Of a DNA stretch of 64,000 bases, positions 10,596 through 19,730 are shown piece after piece (positions within the stretch are counted from its first letter, which is position 1; every line of letters begins with the position of its first letter). This stretch comes from Pyrinomonadaceae bacterium (lineage in GTDB: Bacteria; Acidobacteriota; Blastocatellia; Pyrinomonadales; Pyrinomonadaceae). The translations under genes and the position numbers were made by a program. The notes beneath the pieces were generated by a model. It had not been told where the DNA came from. It was given only the letters and a program-made list of their open reading frames with translations, and did not search any database. The DNA lies in NCBI GenBank assembly GCA_036277115.1, contig DASUNM010000023.1:124001-188000 (forward strand), written 5' to 3'.

Positions 10596-10632
10596 CTCCC
10601 TCCCTCACGGTCGGGCTACTGCCCGTGTTTTG
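10596..10632. repeat. Dispersed repeat, family D (GGTCGGGCTACTGCCCG)
   Basis: The core CACGGTCGGGCTACTGCCCG is shared with copies at 41089-41120 and 23935-24014. The ribD stop codon TAG and its last codons lie inside this copy. Confidence 0.8.
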
Positions 10633-11698
10633 GATAACCGGTGATTTCGACGTCGTCGCCATGTGGCCGAACCTCAACGTCCTGCAGCCGCATCGCGTCA
10701 GCAATACTCTCGGCTCCCGCGCCGGCGATCGCTGACGGCGCGTCCTGCCCCCCGATCAACATCGGCGCGACGAAGAACGTCACTTTGTTAACCAGGTTCG
10801 CTTCGAGAAGTAACGCCGCGAGTGACGGGCCACCCTCAACCAGTACGCTTTGAATCGATCGCGCGCCGAGTTCCGTCATGATGCGCTCGAGGTCGAGCAC
10901 AGATCCTCCGGCAACGACTTCTACGCCGTGCGACTGAAGCGCCGTAAGTGAATCCTCTTTCGCTTCCCCGCTGGCAAAAACGATGACCGGCGCTTCATTA
11001 CTCGTCTGCGCCAGCCGCGATTCGGGAGAGACGCGCAGGAACTGTTCGACCACCACCCGGACGATCGGCCGTCGCCTTTTCTTTCCTGAACGATCCGTGA
11101 GCAGCGGATCGTCGGTGCGCGCGGTGCGTCCGCCGACCATGATCGCGTCTGACTGATGACGCAACTCATGCACGCGCGCCCGCGCAACCTCGCCGGTAAT
11201 CCAACGCGAATCGCCCGTCGCGGTCGCGACTTTTCCATCCAGTGACACGGCCATTTTCAGGTGCACGAACGGCCGGCCGGTGCGCATGAAATGAATATAG
11301 GCTTCATTGAGCCGCGTGGCTCCTTCCGCCAGCAGCCCCGTTTTGACTTCAATGCCGGCTTCGCGCAAATGAGCAAAGCCGCGCCCCGAAACTTTTGGAT
11401 TCGGATCGTCGATGGGCGCGACGACGCGTCTGATGCCGGCTTTGATCAAAGCATCAGTGCACGGCGGCGTACGGCCCTGATGGGCATGCGGCTCTAAAGA
11501 AATGTAAGCCGTCGCCCCACGACCGCGTTCACCAGCTTGTTCGAGCGCGATTGTCTCAGCATGTTTGACATCGTCGAACGCGTAGAAGCCTTCGCCGATG
11601 ATTTGCTGGCGGTCGTCGGCGATGACGCAACCAACCAGGGGTCCCGGACTAACCAGTCCAGTTCCCTGCGCGGCGAGCTCAAGCGCGCGCTGCATCAT
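10616..11698 (-). CDS. ribD: Bifunctional riboflavin deaminase/reductase RibD
   Basis: RibD catalyses the deamination and then the side-chain reduction of the pyrimidine intermediate in riboflavin synthesis. Counted from the ATG at 11698, the deaminase zinc motif HAE is at 46-48 and GRTPPC ends at Cys80. The other usual cysteine (EPC) is histidine here (EPHAHQ, His71). The reductase domain follows from about residue 118 (VHLKMAVSLDGKVAT). The frame is open upstream to a TTG at 11782, but that stretch resembles repeat sequence, so I prefer the ATG pair at MMQRALELA. Its stop comes from a repeat. It is followed by rsmA on the same strand. No other riboflavin genes are in the window. Confidence 0.92.
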   Translation of the reverse strand: MMQRALELAAQGTGLVSPGPLVGCVIADDRQQIIGEGFYAFDDVKHAETIALEQAGERGRGATAYISLEPHAHQGRTPPCTDALIKAGIRRVVAPIDDPNPKVSGRGFAHLREAGIEVKTGLLAEGATRLNEAYIHFMRTGRPFVHLKMAVSLDGKVATATGDSRWITGEVARARVHELRHQSDAIMVGGRTARTDDPLLTDRSGKKRRRPIVRVVVEQFLRVSPESRLAQTSNEAPVIVFASGEAKEDSLTALQSHGVEVVAGGSVLDLERIMTELGARSIQSVLVEGGPSLAALLLEANLVNKVTFFVAPMLIGGQDAPSAIAGAGAESIADAMRLQDVEVRPHGDDVEITGYPKHGQ

Positions 11699-11787
11699 GC
11701 GTCGGTCGAAATCGATGGATTGGAGTCTGGAGTCTGGCGACAAAGCGACGTGATTGTGCCGCGTCGGCGGGAGCTTTGCCAAGCAGA

Positions 11788-11824
11788 GCTGAGATCTCAG
11801 ATTTCAAATCTGAAATCCCAGACA
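11788..11824. repeat. Short palindromic repeat (CTGAGATCTCAG / ATTTCAAATCTGAAAT)
   Basis: Two small palindromes in tandem immediately downstream of the stop codon of the XRE regulator gene on the minus strand. It also forms the upstream boundary of ribD. Confidence 0.6.
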
Positions 11825-11825
11825 G

Positions 11826-12239
11826 CTAGCCGCGTTTACGCGCCGGTTTACCTTCAGTCTGACTGAACTGCGCGTACGCGACGCGGAATAGCTCCGAAAG
11901 AGCTTTTGCCGTTTGCGGTGTCAGTTGCCGATCCGCGCGCAGGTGCGCCTCAACGATCTCAGGCGTCGATTCGTGCGGATAGTAGACGACCGGGTTCGGA
12001 TCGCTGGCGGCACGATGGCCGTGGTGCATGACGCGTTCAATTGGCATGTCCAGCCACGCGGCGAGCCGGGCGATGTTATCGGCGTCGGGTTTGCCTGTGC
12101 CGTTTTCAATCCGCGACAGAGTAGAAGCCGAAACGCCCGTTTCATCAGCGACATCGCGCAGACTGAGTCCGTGCTGTTCCCGACGGCGCCGGATGGCACT
12201 GCCCAGTTCGGCGGTGTTGACTCGGGTCTTATTAGTCAT
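11826..12239 (-). CDS. XRE-family transcriptional regulator
   Basis: A 137-residue DNA-binding protein. A helix-turn-helix of the Cro/C1 type lies at about residues 12-66, including the classic LSLRDVADETGVSASTLSRI. The C-terminal part (PEIVEAHLRADRQLTPQTAKALSELF in pieces) resembles the tail of regulators that sit with ImmA/IrrE-type peptidases, but no such peptidase is adjacent. It lies upstream of ribD on the same strand with 127 bases between (repeat included), so a regulatory link to ribD is only a guess. Confidence 0.85.
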   Translation of the reverse strand: MTNKTRVNTAELGSAIRRRREQHGLSLRDVADETGVSASTLSRIENGTGKPDADNIARLAAWLDMPIERVMHHGHRAASDPNPVVYYPHESTPEIVEAHLRADRQLTPQTAKALSELFRVAYAQFSQTEGKPARKRG

Positions 12240-12304
12240 GCGCGAAGCTTACCACGCAGCGGGTTTTAGCCGCAAGACTCTGTTTTACGGCCGCAACACG
12301 CGGG

Positions 12305-12332
12305 CAAAAAGAAAGGCGGGCCGTGACCCGCC
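12305..12332 (-). terminator. Rho-independent terminator of the S41 peptidase gene
   Basis: Read on the minus strand, this is the stem GGCGGG-TCACGG-CCCGCC followed by TTTCTTTTTG. It lies 25 bases beyond the stop codon of the S41 peptidase gene. Confidence 0.8.
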
Positions 12333-12357
12333 TTCTGTTGCGACTGAGTGTGTGAAA

Positions 12358-14073
12358 TTAAGGTTGCGTGGTGCGCGCTCGCATCGCGGCCATGGCCAGG
12401 TCGCGTGCTCGCGGCAGAACCTCGACGGCTTTCGCCACCTGACTGTCATGTCTCATCAGAACTTGCGTCGCGGTGACCGTTCCGTAGGAAGCCATCGCCA
12501 GGTTGTAACGCAACTGACTCTCGACAAACTGCCGGTTCCGATCGACGGTGGGAAGCAACGCTTTGAAGTTCTCGTCTTTCGCGACGTAGTTCCGGAACGC
12601 CTGGTAGAACTCGTTCGAAGACGGAAAATCATCTGCGTCGATCACGTGGTCGTAATCGATCGCGCGATCGACTTTGAATTTCTCAAAGCCCGCCACGCGG
12701 CCGCTCGCGACTTCGCGCGCGAAAAAGAATATCGGGCTGCGCAAACGGTTTTGAGCCGCGTTCACCAGGTCGGGATTCACCTTTTCGTCCGGCGTAATTC
12801 CACCGCCACCGTACACGGTGCGGCCCGTGTCGGTGCGCATGGCCGGGCCGGTCGGCTGAATCGGGGCGTTGTCGCGCGCAATGCCACCCCGATAGATGTA
12901 GTTGTACCAGCTGCCGTCCGAGAAATCGCGTTGAATCAGGCGCCCGGAAGGTGTGTAGTAATACGCTGAAGTGAGCGTCATTCCCGCGCCATGATCCAGC
13001 CGAATAATCGTCTGCACCAGCCCCTTGCCAAAGCTGGTCTGGCCCACGATCAATCCACGATCGTGATCCTGAACCGCGCCGGCCACGATCTCGGACGCTG
13101 ACGCGCTGTACTCGTTGATGAGAATCACCAGCGGCACGCGATCCGGATTCGTTTTGTTTGAAGTGTAGATGCGATCGTTCATGCCGTGGCGGCCTTTCTG
13201 CGACATGATGATCTGTCCGGCCGGCAGGAATGTACGCGCAACGTAGATTGCCTGATCGAGCAAGCCACCCGGATTGTTTCGCAGATCCAGCACCAGCGAC
13301 GTCATACCCTGCGAATGGAGGTACTCGAGGGCTGCTTGCAAGCCGTCATCGGTGTCCGAGTTGAACCCGCGCGTCATGTCGATGTAGCCCACACCCGGTC
13401 GAATGAAGTAAGCATCAGGCACGGAAGGCTGTGGCACCGCGTTGCGAATAATTTCGACGCCTTCCTGCTTTCCGCTTGACGCGCGTGTGACCGTCAGCAC
13501 CACGCGAGTGCCGCGCGGGCCGCGAATCTTGTCGCGCACTTCGGCGGATCCCTTGCCGTGCATCGTGACCCCATCAACCGCGTCAATCCGATCACCGTAA
13601 CGCAGTCCCGCGCGGGACGCCGGCGAATCCTTGAAAGTCGCACTGATGTACGTGTCTACCGAATTGCCGATCGCGTAGTTCAAGATTGAGGCGCCGATGC
13701 CGTAGTACTCGCTGCGCTGATCGCTCAACATGTCTTCGAATTCCTGGCGGTCGAAATAATTTGAGTGCGGGTCAAGCGACCTCAGCATGCCAAAGATCGA
13801 AGACTTGTAGACGTCGTTGTAGTCCAGCTTATTGCCGTCAATATAGTTTTGCCGGATGACTGCGAGTGCTTCCTGAAAATCCTGGGTAATCGCAGTTGGG
13901 TTGGAGCCGGGCGTGTTGACGCGCCGGCTGCGCGCGGCTGGGGGCGCCACGGTCTTGCCGGTTGTGTTACCGGAAGAGCGAGGCTGCGCCAGCACGAAGC
14001 CTGGCATAATGACCGCCAACAGAATTAGGGTTGCGAGTGCTACAGAAATCTTGTGCTTCACTGAGAACCTCAT
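12358..14073 (-). CDS. S41-family C-terminal processing protease (CtpA-like)
   Basis: A 571-residue secreted or periplasmic serine protease. A signal peptide spans about residues 1-29 (ending VLAQ). A PDZ domain lies at about 120-200 (GIGASI, SRAGLRYGDRIDAVDG), followed by the S41 catalytic domain. The Ser-Lys dyad is visible: EYSASASE places the serine at residue 325, and SFGKG places the lysine at 350, the usual 25-residue spacing. Such proteases trim the C-termini of exported proteins or degrade mistranslated envelope proteins. The C-terminal 150 residues are predicted helical. It is followed by a clear terminator and stands as a single gene. Confidence 0.92.
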   Translation of the reverse strand: MRFSVKHKISVALATLILLAVIMPGFVLAQPRSSGNTTGKTVAPPAARSRRVNTPGSNPTAITQDFQEALAVIRQNYIDGNKLDYNDVYKSSIFGMLRSLDPHSNYFDRQEFEDMLSDQRSEYYGIGASILNYAIGNSVDTYISATFKDSPASRAGLRYGDRIDAVDGVTMHGKGSAEVRDKIRGPRGTRVVLTVTRASSGKQEGVEIIRNAVPQPSVPDAYFIRPGVGYIDMTRGFNSDTDDGLQAALEYLHSQGMTSLVLDLRNNPGGLLDQAIYVARTFLPAGQIIMSQKGRHGMNDRIYTSNKTNPDRVPLVILINEYSASASEIVAGAVQDHDRGLIVGQTSFGKGLVQTIIRLDHGAGMTLTSAYYYTPSGRLIQRDFSDGSWYNYIYRGGIARDNAPIQPTGPAMRTDTGRTVYGGGGITPDEKVNPDLVNAAQNRLRSPIFFFAREVASGRVAGFEKFKVDRAIDYDHVIDADDFPSSNEFYQAFRNYVAKDENFKALLPTVDRNRQFVESQLRYNLAMASYGTVTATQVLMRHDSQVAKAVEVLPRARDLAMAAMRARTTQP

Positions 14074-14204
14074 GTCGCTACCTTGAAAATCGAAGCGAAG
14101 ACCTGAATGTGGGGAGATGCCACACCGAACACCGACGCGTGCTCGCTTACAATCTTAACGGATGCGAAAAAAGCGAGCAAGGTTGCGTTTTAGGAAAAGG
14201 CGGT

Positions 14205-14312
14205 CTTTGGACTTAGGACTTTGGATTTTTGTTTTAGGTTTTGGGTCTTGGGTCTTTGGGTTGGTCACTCCGACGGCAAAACAAGGCCAAAGCCCTAAGA
14301 CCTAAGACCTTC
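14205..14312. repeat. Inverted array of GGACTTAGGACTTTGG-type units
   Basis: Units such as TTGGACTTAGGACTTTGG and GGTTTTGGGTCTTGGGTC on one arm mirror CCCTAAGACCTAAGACCTT on the other. The array begins directly after the stop codon of the FHA-kinase gene (minus strand). Confidence 0.7.
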
Positions 14313-15608
14313 TTAGGCCACATGCATCAGGGCCGTCCGCATAGCCGCGGCGGATTGCCAGCGATGAGCAGGATCTTTTGCCAAAGCGCGCTCGATCACT
14401 TCGGCCGCCCGTTCCGGGACTTCGGGCGCGCGGCGGCGCAAAGGCACTATCTGGCCTTCAAAAATAGCGCGGACCATCGCGGCCATGTCGCCTGAAGGGC
14501 CGACGTCCAGGGCAGTGTCGCCGGCGAGCAGGCTATACGCCGTCATGCCGAGGGCATAGATATCCGAGGTTGGTTTGACGTTACGGAAGTCTTTGATTTG
14601 CTCCGGCGGCATGTAGGCGAAAGTCCCCGCCATGTCTCCGGCCATTGTGATTCCGCTCATGCCGGTGTTGGTGAAGCTCTTCGCGAGACCAAAGTCCGTC
14701 AACTTGGCGATATAGTTTGGGGCCGCGCCCGTCAGGAGAATGTTCGACTCTTTGATGTCACGATGGATGTAACCCTGGCCGTGCGCGTAGGCCAGGGCGT
14801 CCAGCGACTGGGTGATGACATTGATGGCCTCTTTGTACGGCATGCGTCCGCCCCGCGAATCGGCCAGTCGCGCGGCGTCAGAGCCTTCGACATATTCCGT
14901 GACCAGATACACCGCGCCATTGTGAGTTCCGCTCTCGATGTAACGCACGATGTTGGGATGGTCGAGCGCCGCGGCCACGTCAATCTCGCGCATGAAGCGA
15001 CGCAGGGCTTGATCAGTGACGGCAACCTCCGGCAGCAAAGTTTTGATGGCGACCGCTCCGCCCGTCTGTTCATTCCGCGCCAGCATCACGCATCCCATGC
15101 CACCGCGCCCAAGCATCTTGATCATCTCGTAGCCGGGAACGGGTTGTGGCTGACGCTTCAGCTCTTCACGGCACTCTTCACAGATAAAAGTCATCGGCTC
15201 GTTCGTGGCTGAGCCCTGGACACATTCGCGCCGGCCGCAATTGACGCATTCAATAGTGATTTCGAGAGGCTTGGTGAGCGTGGGCGCCTCAGCATCCAGC
15301 GCTTGCTTCTCGACTTGCACATCGACTTCGAGAACGGTCTGGCCGCCTTGAAGCCGATCACCGCTTTTCAGAAAAACTTCCTGGACCCGGTCGCCGTTGA
15401 CGAACGTTCCGTTGGTCGAGCCGAGGTCGCGCAGGAAGCAACGTGGTGGCGCGATTTCGAGCAAGCAATGATGGCGGGAAAAGAAGCGATCTTCCGGAAG
15501 ATAAAGGTGGGCGTTTTCGCTGCGCCCGATCAGAAACGTATCGTGCTGATCGAAAACAAACTCCTGCCCGTTGTACGGGCCGGCCAGAACTCGAAGCGTG
15601 ACACGCAT
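14313..15608 (-). CDS. FHA-domain Ser/Thr protein kinase
   Basis: A 431-residue eukaryotic-type kinase with an N-terminal phosphothreonine-binding FHA domain (residues 1-95; GRS 28-30, SRHH 44-47, GSTNGTFVNG 63-72). A CxxC...CxxC zinc ribbon (about 121-146) and a full kinase domain (about 160-430) follow. The P-loop is GRGGMG (167-172), the catalytic loop HRDIKESN (Asp284) and DFG starts at 305. It has no membrane segment, so it is cytoplasmic. A TTG at 15650 could extend it into the upstream gene, but ATG 15608 avoids the overlap and begins the FHA strand. It is the last gene of a three-gene signalling set with 15619-16635 and 16745-18418. Confidence 0.93.
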   Translation of the reverse strand: MRVTLRVLAGPYNGQEFVFDQHDTFLIGRSENAHLYLPEDRFFSRHHCLLEIAPPRCFLRDLGSTNGTFVNGDRVQEVFLKSGDRLQGGQTVLEVDVQVEKQALDAEAPTLTKPLEITIECVNCGRRECVQGSATNEPMTFICEECREELKRQPQPVPGYEMIKMLGRGGMGCVMLARNEQTGGAVAIKTLLPEVAVTDQALRRFMREIDVAAALDHPNIVRYIESGTHNGAVYLVTEYVEGSDAARLADSRGGRMPYKEAINVITQSLDALAYAHGQGYIHRDIKESNILLTGAAPNYIAKLTDFGLAKSFTNTGMSGITMAGDMAGTFAYMPPEQIKDFRNVKPTSDIYALGMTAYSLLAGDTALDVGPSGDMAAMVRAIFEGQIVPLRRRAPEVPERAAEVIERALAKDPAHRWQSAAAMRTALMHVA

Positions 15609-15618
15609 CAGCGAATTA

Positions 15619-16635
15619 TCATTTGCTGATTTCGAGATCGTCGAACGCAACTTCGTTGGTGTCGCTGCTGTAGAAGCCGACGCGCCCGCGCAGAAAATCT
15701 TCGGAATCAGTTATCGAGGTTACAAATTGTCCGTTGATGTAAAAGTCGAGCCGTCGATCGCGAATTCGCACCTCGAGCTGATTCGGAGTTGTGCCGGTGC
15801 GAATCGTGCTGGTGGCGGTCCAGGTCACCAGTTTGGTCTCGGTGCTGTTCTTGTGCTGCACAATCGCGTACTTGGGATTGTCGCCGCTGTAGATCAGAAA
15901 ACCGTAGTCGCGGAACTGATTGTTTTCCCGGGCGCCGTGGACCAGCAACCCGTACCCGGAATCCGGCGATTCGCCTTCGATACTGCGAACCGTGGCGCGC
16001 ACCGTCGCATTGTCATCGTAAAATTCCGGCTTATCAGGCGCATACATCACGATGTAACCGTTGGTGCTCGCCTTAATATGATACTCGTCATCCTCGTACC
16101 AGGTGCGGCCGTACTGGGATGAGCCCGTGTACCAGGTCTCGGTCGAGAAATCGTCCGTGTGAGAAGCCAACGTCGAACGCGTATTTGCATTCGCATTCGA
16201 GCCGTTCGAATTGCGAGTCGTCCGATTCGAATTCGTGTTTGTGTTCGTATTCGTGTTGCCGTTGTTATTGTTGTTTCCCCCCATGCTCGCCAGCACGAGG
16301 ACCAGAACTACGACGCCGATTCCCATGAATGCGAGCACGGCTCCAATGCCCAGAACCCATGGCCAAACACTGCGTTTCTGCGGGGTCATCGGAGGCATCG
16401 GCGACCACTGCGGTGGTGGCGGCGTCGAGGGTGGCGGCATCGATGGCGGCGGCTGTCCCGGCCCGTAAGCAATCGTCGGCTGCGGCGTGGTGTCCCGCGA
16501 CTGCGGATACTGGATGGTGGCGCTCGGGTCGAAAGAAGACGGCGCGCTTGCGCTCACTAACGGTGAACCGTCATCCAGGCAAAAGCTTAGAGCATCGTCG
16601 GTATAAGTACGGTTACATTGCGGACAGCGCTTCAT
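15619..16635 (-). CDS. Zinc-ribbon membrane protein with extracytoplasmic lectin-like domain
   Basis: A 338-residue protein of unknown function. An N-terminal cysteine motif CPQCNRTY...FCLDDG (residues 4-22) looks like a zinc ribbon and is shared with the next kinase. A proline-rich stretch (about 55-85), one transmembrane helix (about 90-115) and an Asn/Thr-rich linker (about 118-155) follow. The C-terminal 180-residue domain has the look of a concanavalin/laminin-G or DUF1080-type beta-sandwich (YGLLVHG, LEVRIRDRRLDFYINGQ, GRVGFYSS). The topology would place the ribbon inside and the sandwich outside. Being between two kinases, it may be a sensor or a substrate; that is inference. Confidence 0.75.
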   Translation of the reverse strand: MKRCPQCNRTYTDDALSFCLDDGSPLVSASAPSSFDPSATIQYPQSRDTTPQPTIAYGPGQPPPSMPPPSTPPPPQWSPMPPMTPQKRSVWPWVLGIGAVLAFMGIGVVVLVLVLASMGGNNNNNGNTNTNTNTNSNRTTRNSNGSNANANTRSTLASHTDDFSTETWYTGSSQYGRTWYEDDEYHIKASTNGYIVMYAPDKPEFYDDNATVRATVRSIEGESPDSGYGLLVHGARENNQFRDYGFLIYSGDNPKYAIVQHKNSTETKLVTWTATSTIRTGTTPNQLEVRIRDRRLDFYINGQFVTSITDSEDFLRGRVGFYSSDTNEVAFDDLEISK

Positions 16636-16744
16636 CTTCGGGCCTCGATTCGTGGAATTCCGTTAGCGACGCGATAACGTGGAAGCATCGTGAATCGCGC
16701 CGAGAGTCTATACGAGAAGGTTAAGATCGCTCAAGTGATGGGCT

Positions 16745-18418
16745 TCAAAGTGTCCGTCCGCAGCGGCCGCAGAATTTTGTGCCGGAAGGATAGGTGACGC
16801 CGCAACCCGGGCACAGCACTTCCACCGGTCGCGGCGCCGCTGACCACGCGATTTGTGCGCCGCCAAGTGACGCGCCGCATTTGCCGCAGAACTTTGTACC
16901 GGCAGGTTGATCGACGCCGCAGCGCGTGCAACGAATGCTGCTGCTCGGGCCAGGTGGGATGGGACGGTTCAGACTCGGGCTTGGAGTGATGCGTCGGGGC
17001 GGAGACGGCCGTCCGCTACTCTCGGCCGTCACTACATCGAACGACGTGCTGCCGCAACGTCCGCAGAATTTTGCTCCCGCCGCGAATCGCGAGCCGCATT
17101 TTGTGCACGACACAATTTGCGGCGCCTTGATGTCCACACCCGATACGCTGCCGAGACTCCCACCTTTTGATGGGGACAGTCCGCTGGACGCGGCGGACTT
17201 AAACTGGGCCTGAATGATTTGCTCCTCGGCGTCCCGGCGAATCTCGATTACGCGTTCGTCGTCTTTGTCCCCCGCGTGCGCAATGCGCAGCACGTGCTGT
17301 CCCGGCGGTATTGAACTGAGAATCAAGCGCCCCGAACGACCGACGCTGCCGTGGCGCTCGTCATCCACGTAAACCTCCGCACCCGCCGGCGCCATGACCA
17401 CAACGCGCGTTTCTCCTTCTTCCTCTTCCTGAATCGAGGCGCTGCCGACGGCCTGATCGAATTCGTGAAACCATTCGGCAACAGTGGCCGAGCGCGCATC
17501 AGCGTCCTTAGTTAGCGCGTGCATGACGGCTTTTTCGACCGCGCTCGGAATGTCCGAACGCAGAGTACTCAGCGCCGGCGTTTCCTGCGTCAGCTTCTGC
17601 GCGAAGATCTGCATGATCTCGCCGGTGAATGGCGGACGGCCGCCCAGCATGTGATAGGCGATCGCGCCGAGTGCATAAACATCAGCGCGCGCGTCGAGCA
17701 CGGCGCCCGCATGCATCTGTTCGGGGGCCATGTATTCAGGCGTGCCGAGAATTCCGCGCGAAGCCGGCCCTGAACCCGAAGTGATTCCGGCGAGACTCTG
17801 ACTAATAATTTTAGCGAGGCCGAAATCCCCAACTTTGACGATGTCATCGCCCGCGAGCGTGCTGCCGTCTTTCTTTTTCTTTTGCACGATGAAGATGTTT
17901 GCGGGTTTAAGGTCGCGATGGAGAATGCCTTCGTCGTGGGCTGCTTCAACTCCGGCACAGGTCTGCCGCAAAAACGTCAGCGCGCGCTGCACCGGAATCG
18001 TGCCTTCGCGCCGCAGCAGTTGATAGAGAGACTCGCCTTCAACGTATTCCATCACGAGAAAGAAGACGCCTTCCTCGCTTTTGCCAAAGTCCGTGACGCC
18101 GATCACATTCGGATGCTGTACGGACGCGGCGGTGCGCGCTTCACGTTCAAAACGCGCGATCGCTTCGCCTTCCTGCAAGTCTTCATCAGACAGAACGTCC
18201 GGCCGAATTGTTTTGACCGCTACGCGGCGCGTGATCAGGTTCTCATCACGCGCGACGTACACCTGGCCCATCGCGCCGCGGCCCAGACGCTTCTCCAATC
18301 GATACCGCGCATTCAGCAGCGTGGTGCCTGGAAGAGTGAGCTTGGTTTTCGCTTGATCGTCAGGACAGAGGAGTACTTCGTCGTCGTAACAGCGTTCGCA
18401 GCGGGGACATTCGCGCAT
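16745..18418 (-). CDS. Ser/Thr protein kinase with N- and C-terminal zinc ribbons
   Basis: A 557-residue kinase. It starts with CPRCERCYDDEVLLCPDD, a ribbon matching the one in the downstream membrane protein. The kinase domain (about 38-310) has GRGAMG at 46-51, the ATP lysine in VAVKT (Lys69), HRDLKPAN and DFG. A PEGA-like beta segment (VVVMAPAGAEVYVDD) follows. Three double-CxxC ribbons then end the protein (CTKCGSRFAAGAKFCGRCG; CTRCGVDQPAGTKFCGKCG; CPGCGVTYPSGTKFCGRCG). There is no clear membrane helix. It is the first gene of the trio, with 109 and 10 bases separating the following genes. No ribosome binding site is obvious. Confidence 0.92.
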   Translation of the reverse strand: MRECPRCERCYDDEVLLCPDDQAKTKLTLPGTTLLNARYRLEKRLGRGAMGQVYVARDENLITRRVAVKTIRPDVLSDEDLQEGEAIARFEREARTAASVQHPNVIGVTDFGKSEEGVFFLVMEYVEGESLYQLLRREGTIPVQRALTFLRQTCAGVEAAHDEGILHRDLKPANIFIVQKKKKDGSTLAGDDIVKVGDFGLAKIISQSLAGITSGSGPASRGILGTPEYMAPEQMHAGAVLDARADVYALGAIAYHMLGGRPPFTGEIMQIFAQKLTQETPALSTLRSDIPSAVEKAVMHALTKDADARSATVAEWFHEFDQAVGSASIQEEEEGETRVVVMAPAGAEVYVDDERHGSVGRSGRLILSSIPPGQHVLRIAHAGDKDDERVIEIRRDAEEQIIQAQFKSAASSGLSPSKGGSLGSVSGVDIKAPQIVSCTKCGSRFAAGAKFCGRCGSTSFDVVTAESSGRPSPPRRITPSPSLNRPIPPGPSSSIRCTRCGVDQPAGTKFCGKCGASLGGAQIAWSAAPRPVEVLCPGCGVTYPSGTKFCGRCGRTL

Positions 18419-18814
18419 GTAGAGGTAAATCGGTCGCTAAAGCTGAACCGCCAGAATAAGTCGTCGCGCCTAAGCGGTCAATCGCAAGTTGTTTGACTGG
18501 AGCGCAAGCGTCCTCGCTTGCTGTGTTGTTTAGTCAGCATGCAAGCGGAACGCTTGCGCCCCAGTCTACGCAACAACATATTGCGGCCCGGGCCCGGCGA
18601 CCCACTGGAAACTGGGCCAGAATAAATGTCTTTACTTGGTGGCCCAAGTGGTCTCATAATTTCGGCCCCTCGTGAATCATTTTGAGGGCTGGGTCGATGG
18701 CCCAGAGGAATGCGGGCGTCAGGCCCGCGTTTGTGTCTAGTGGCCCAGACTTTTGTCTGTGAGCGCTTCACGAATCACAGAGTGAAGTCTGGGCGACCCA
18801 ACGGAGGATCCTCG
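18419..18814. other. Gene-free divergent region with two repeat types
   Basis: A 396-base region between divergent kinase and Ku genes. It holds an inverted repeat at 18497-18564 (CTGGAGCGCAAGCG...CGCTTGCGCCCCAG) and a second at about 18741-18797 (GCCCAGACTTTTGTCTGTG... AGTGAAGTCTGGGC). Between them is a GC-rich stretch with GGCCCAGAGG-like segments. No reading frame here looks real. A GGAGG at 18803-18807 serves Ku. Confidence 0.65.
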
Positions 18815-19684
18815 ATGCGTTCGATTTGGAAAGGTCACATACGATTTCTGCTCGTCGCGATTCCGATTCGCGTCTACAACGCGCTCGAAGCGTCTGAGCG
18901 AATTCAGTTCAATCAACTGCACCGTGACGATTTTGGTCCCATCGGTTACGACAAGCGCTGCAAGAAGTGCGGCGAGGTTGTCACGAACGATCAGATCACA
19001 AAGGGTTATCAGTACGAACCCGATCGTTACGCGATCGTCGAGCCGGAAGAGATCGCTAAGATCAAGATTAAGACGACGCGCGCTGTGGACATTCTCGGCT
19101 TTGTCGAGAGTGCCGAAGTCGCGCCGATGTTCTTTGACTCGCCTTATTACATTGGGCCCGACGGCCCGGTCGCGGAAAAGCCCTTCGCCCTACTGCGTCA
19201 GGTTTTGAAAGACACGGGCAAGATCGGCCTGGCAAAAGTTGTCCTTCGCGATCGCGAAGACCTCGTGGCGGTCTTTCCGCACGATGACGGCATCGTGTTG
19301 CAGAAACTGCGGTATCCAGCCGAAGTACGCAAGGTTGAAGACGTGCCGGAGATCGATGCGGCGCCGAAACTCGACAAGAAAGAGTTGGCGCTGGCGACCA
19401 GCCTGGTCGAACAGATGATCACAACCTTCGCTGACATCGACACCGTCGATCATTATCACGAAGCGCTGCGCAAGCTGATCGATTCGAAGATCAAAGGCAA
19501 GAAGGTTACGGAGTTTGAGAAGTACGAAGAGCCGCCCAGCATGGACATCATGACAGCGCTCAAGAAGAGCCTGCAGGCATCATCGCGCAAGCCCATGGTC
19601 AAAGCTGCGCCGGTCGCTTCGAAGAAGGCGCTTACTCTCGTCAAATCAAAACCCGCGACGGCGAAGAAACGGAAGGTTGGGTAG
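18815..19684 (+). CDS. ku: Ku protein, non-homologous end joining
   Basis: Bacterial Ku forms a homodimeric ring on DNA ends and recruits ligase D. The 289 residues show the canonical start SIWKGHIRFLLVAIPIRVYN, the CKKCG motif of the core, and a lysine/alanine-rich C-terminal tail (about residues 255-289) typical of DNA-binding Ku extensions. The start is ATG 18815 with GGAGG eight bases upstream. LigD is not in the window. The convergent neighbour is a degenerate PolX homologue, which also belongs to the DNA repair set. Confidence 0.95.
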   Translation: MRSIWKGHIRFLLVAIPIRVYNALEASERIQFNQLHRDDFGPIGYDKRCKKCGEVVTNDQITKGYQYEPDRYAIVEPEEIAKIKIKTTRAVDILGFVESAEVAPMFFDSPYYIGPDGPVAEKPFALLRQVLKDTGKIGLAKVVLRDREDLVAVFPHDDGIVLQKLRYPAEVRKVEDVPEIDAAPKLDKKELALATSLVEQMITTFADIDTVDHYHEALRKLIDSKIKGKKVTEFEKYEEPPSMDIMTALKKSLQASSRKPMVKAAPVASKKALTLVKSKPATAKKRKVG

Positions 19685-19730
19685 AGGGGTTTTACGTAGC
19701 CCTGCCGTTTACACCTCGCAAAAACCTCTC

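Noticed and set aside
10699-11782. Longer RibD start at the TTG at 11782
   Set aside because: The additional 28 residues resemble repeat-derived sequence (TGGAGTCTGGAGTCTGG) and are not conserved in RibD.
12028-12969. Long plus-strand frame overlapping the XRE and S41 genes
   Set aside because: Covers two real minus-strand genes and the terminator. No domain, no ribosome binding site.
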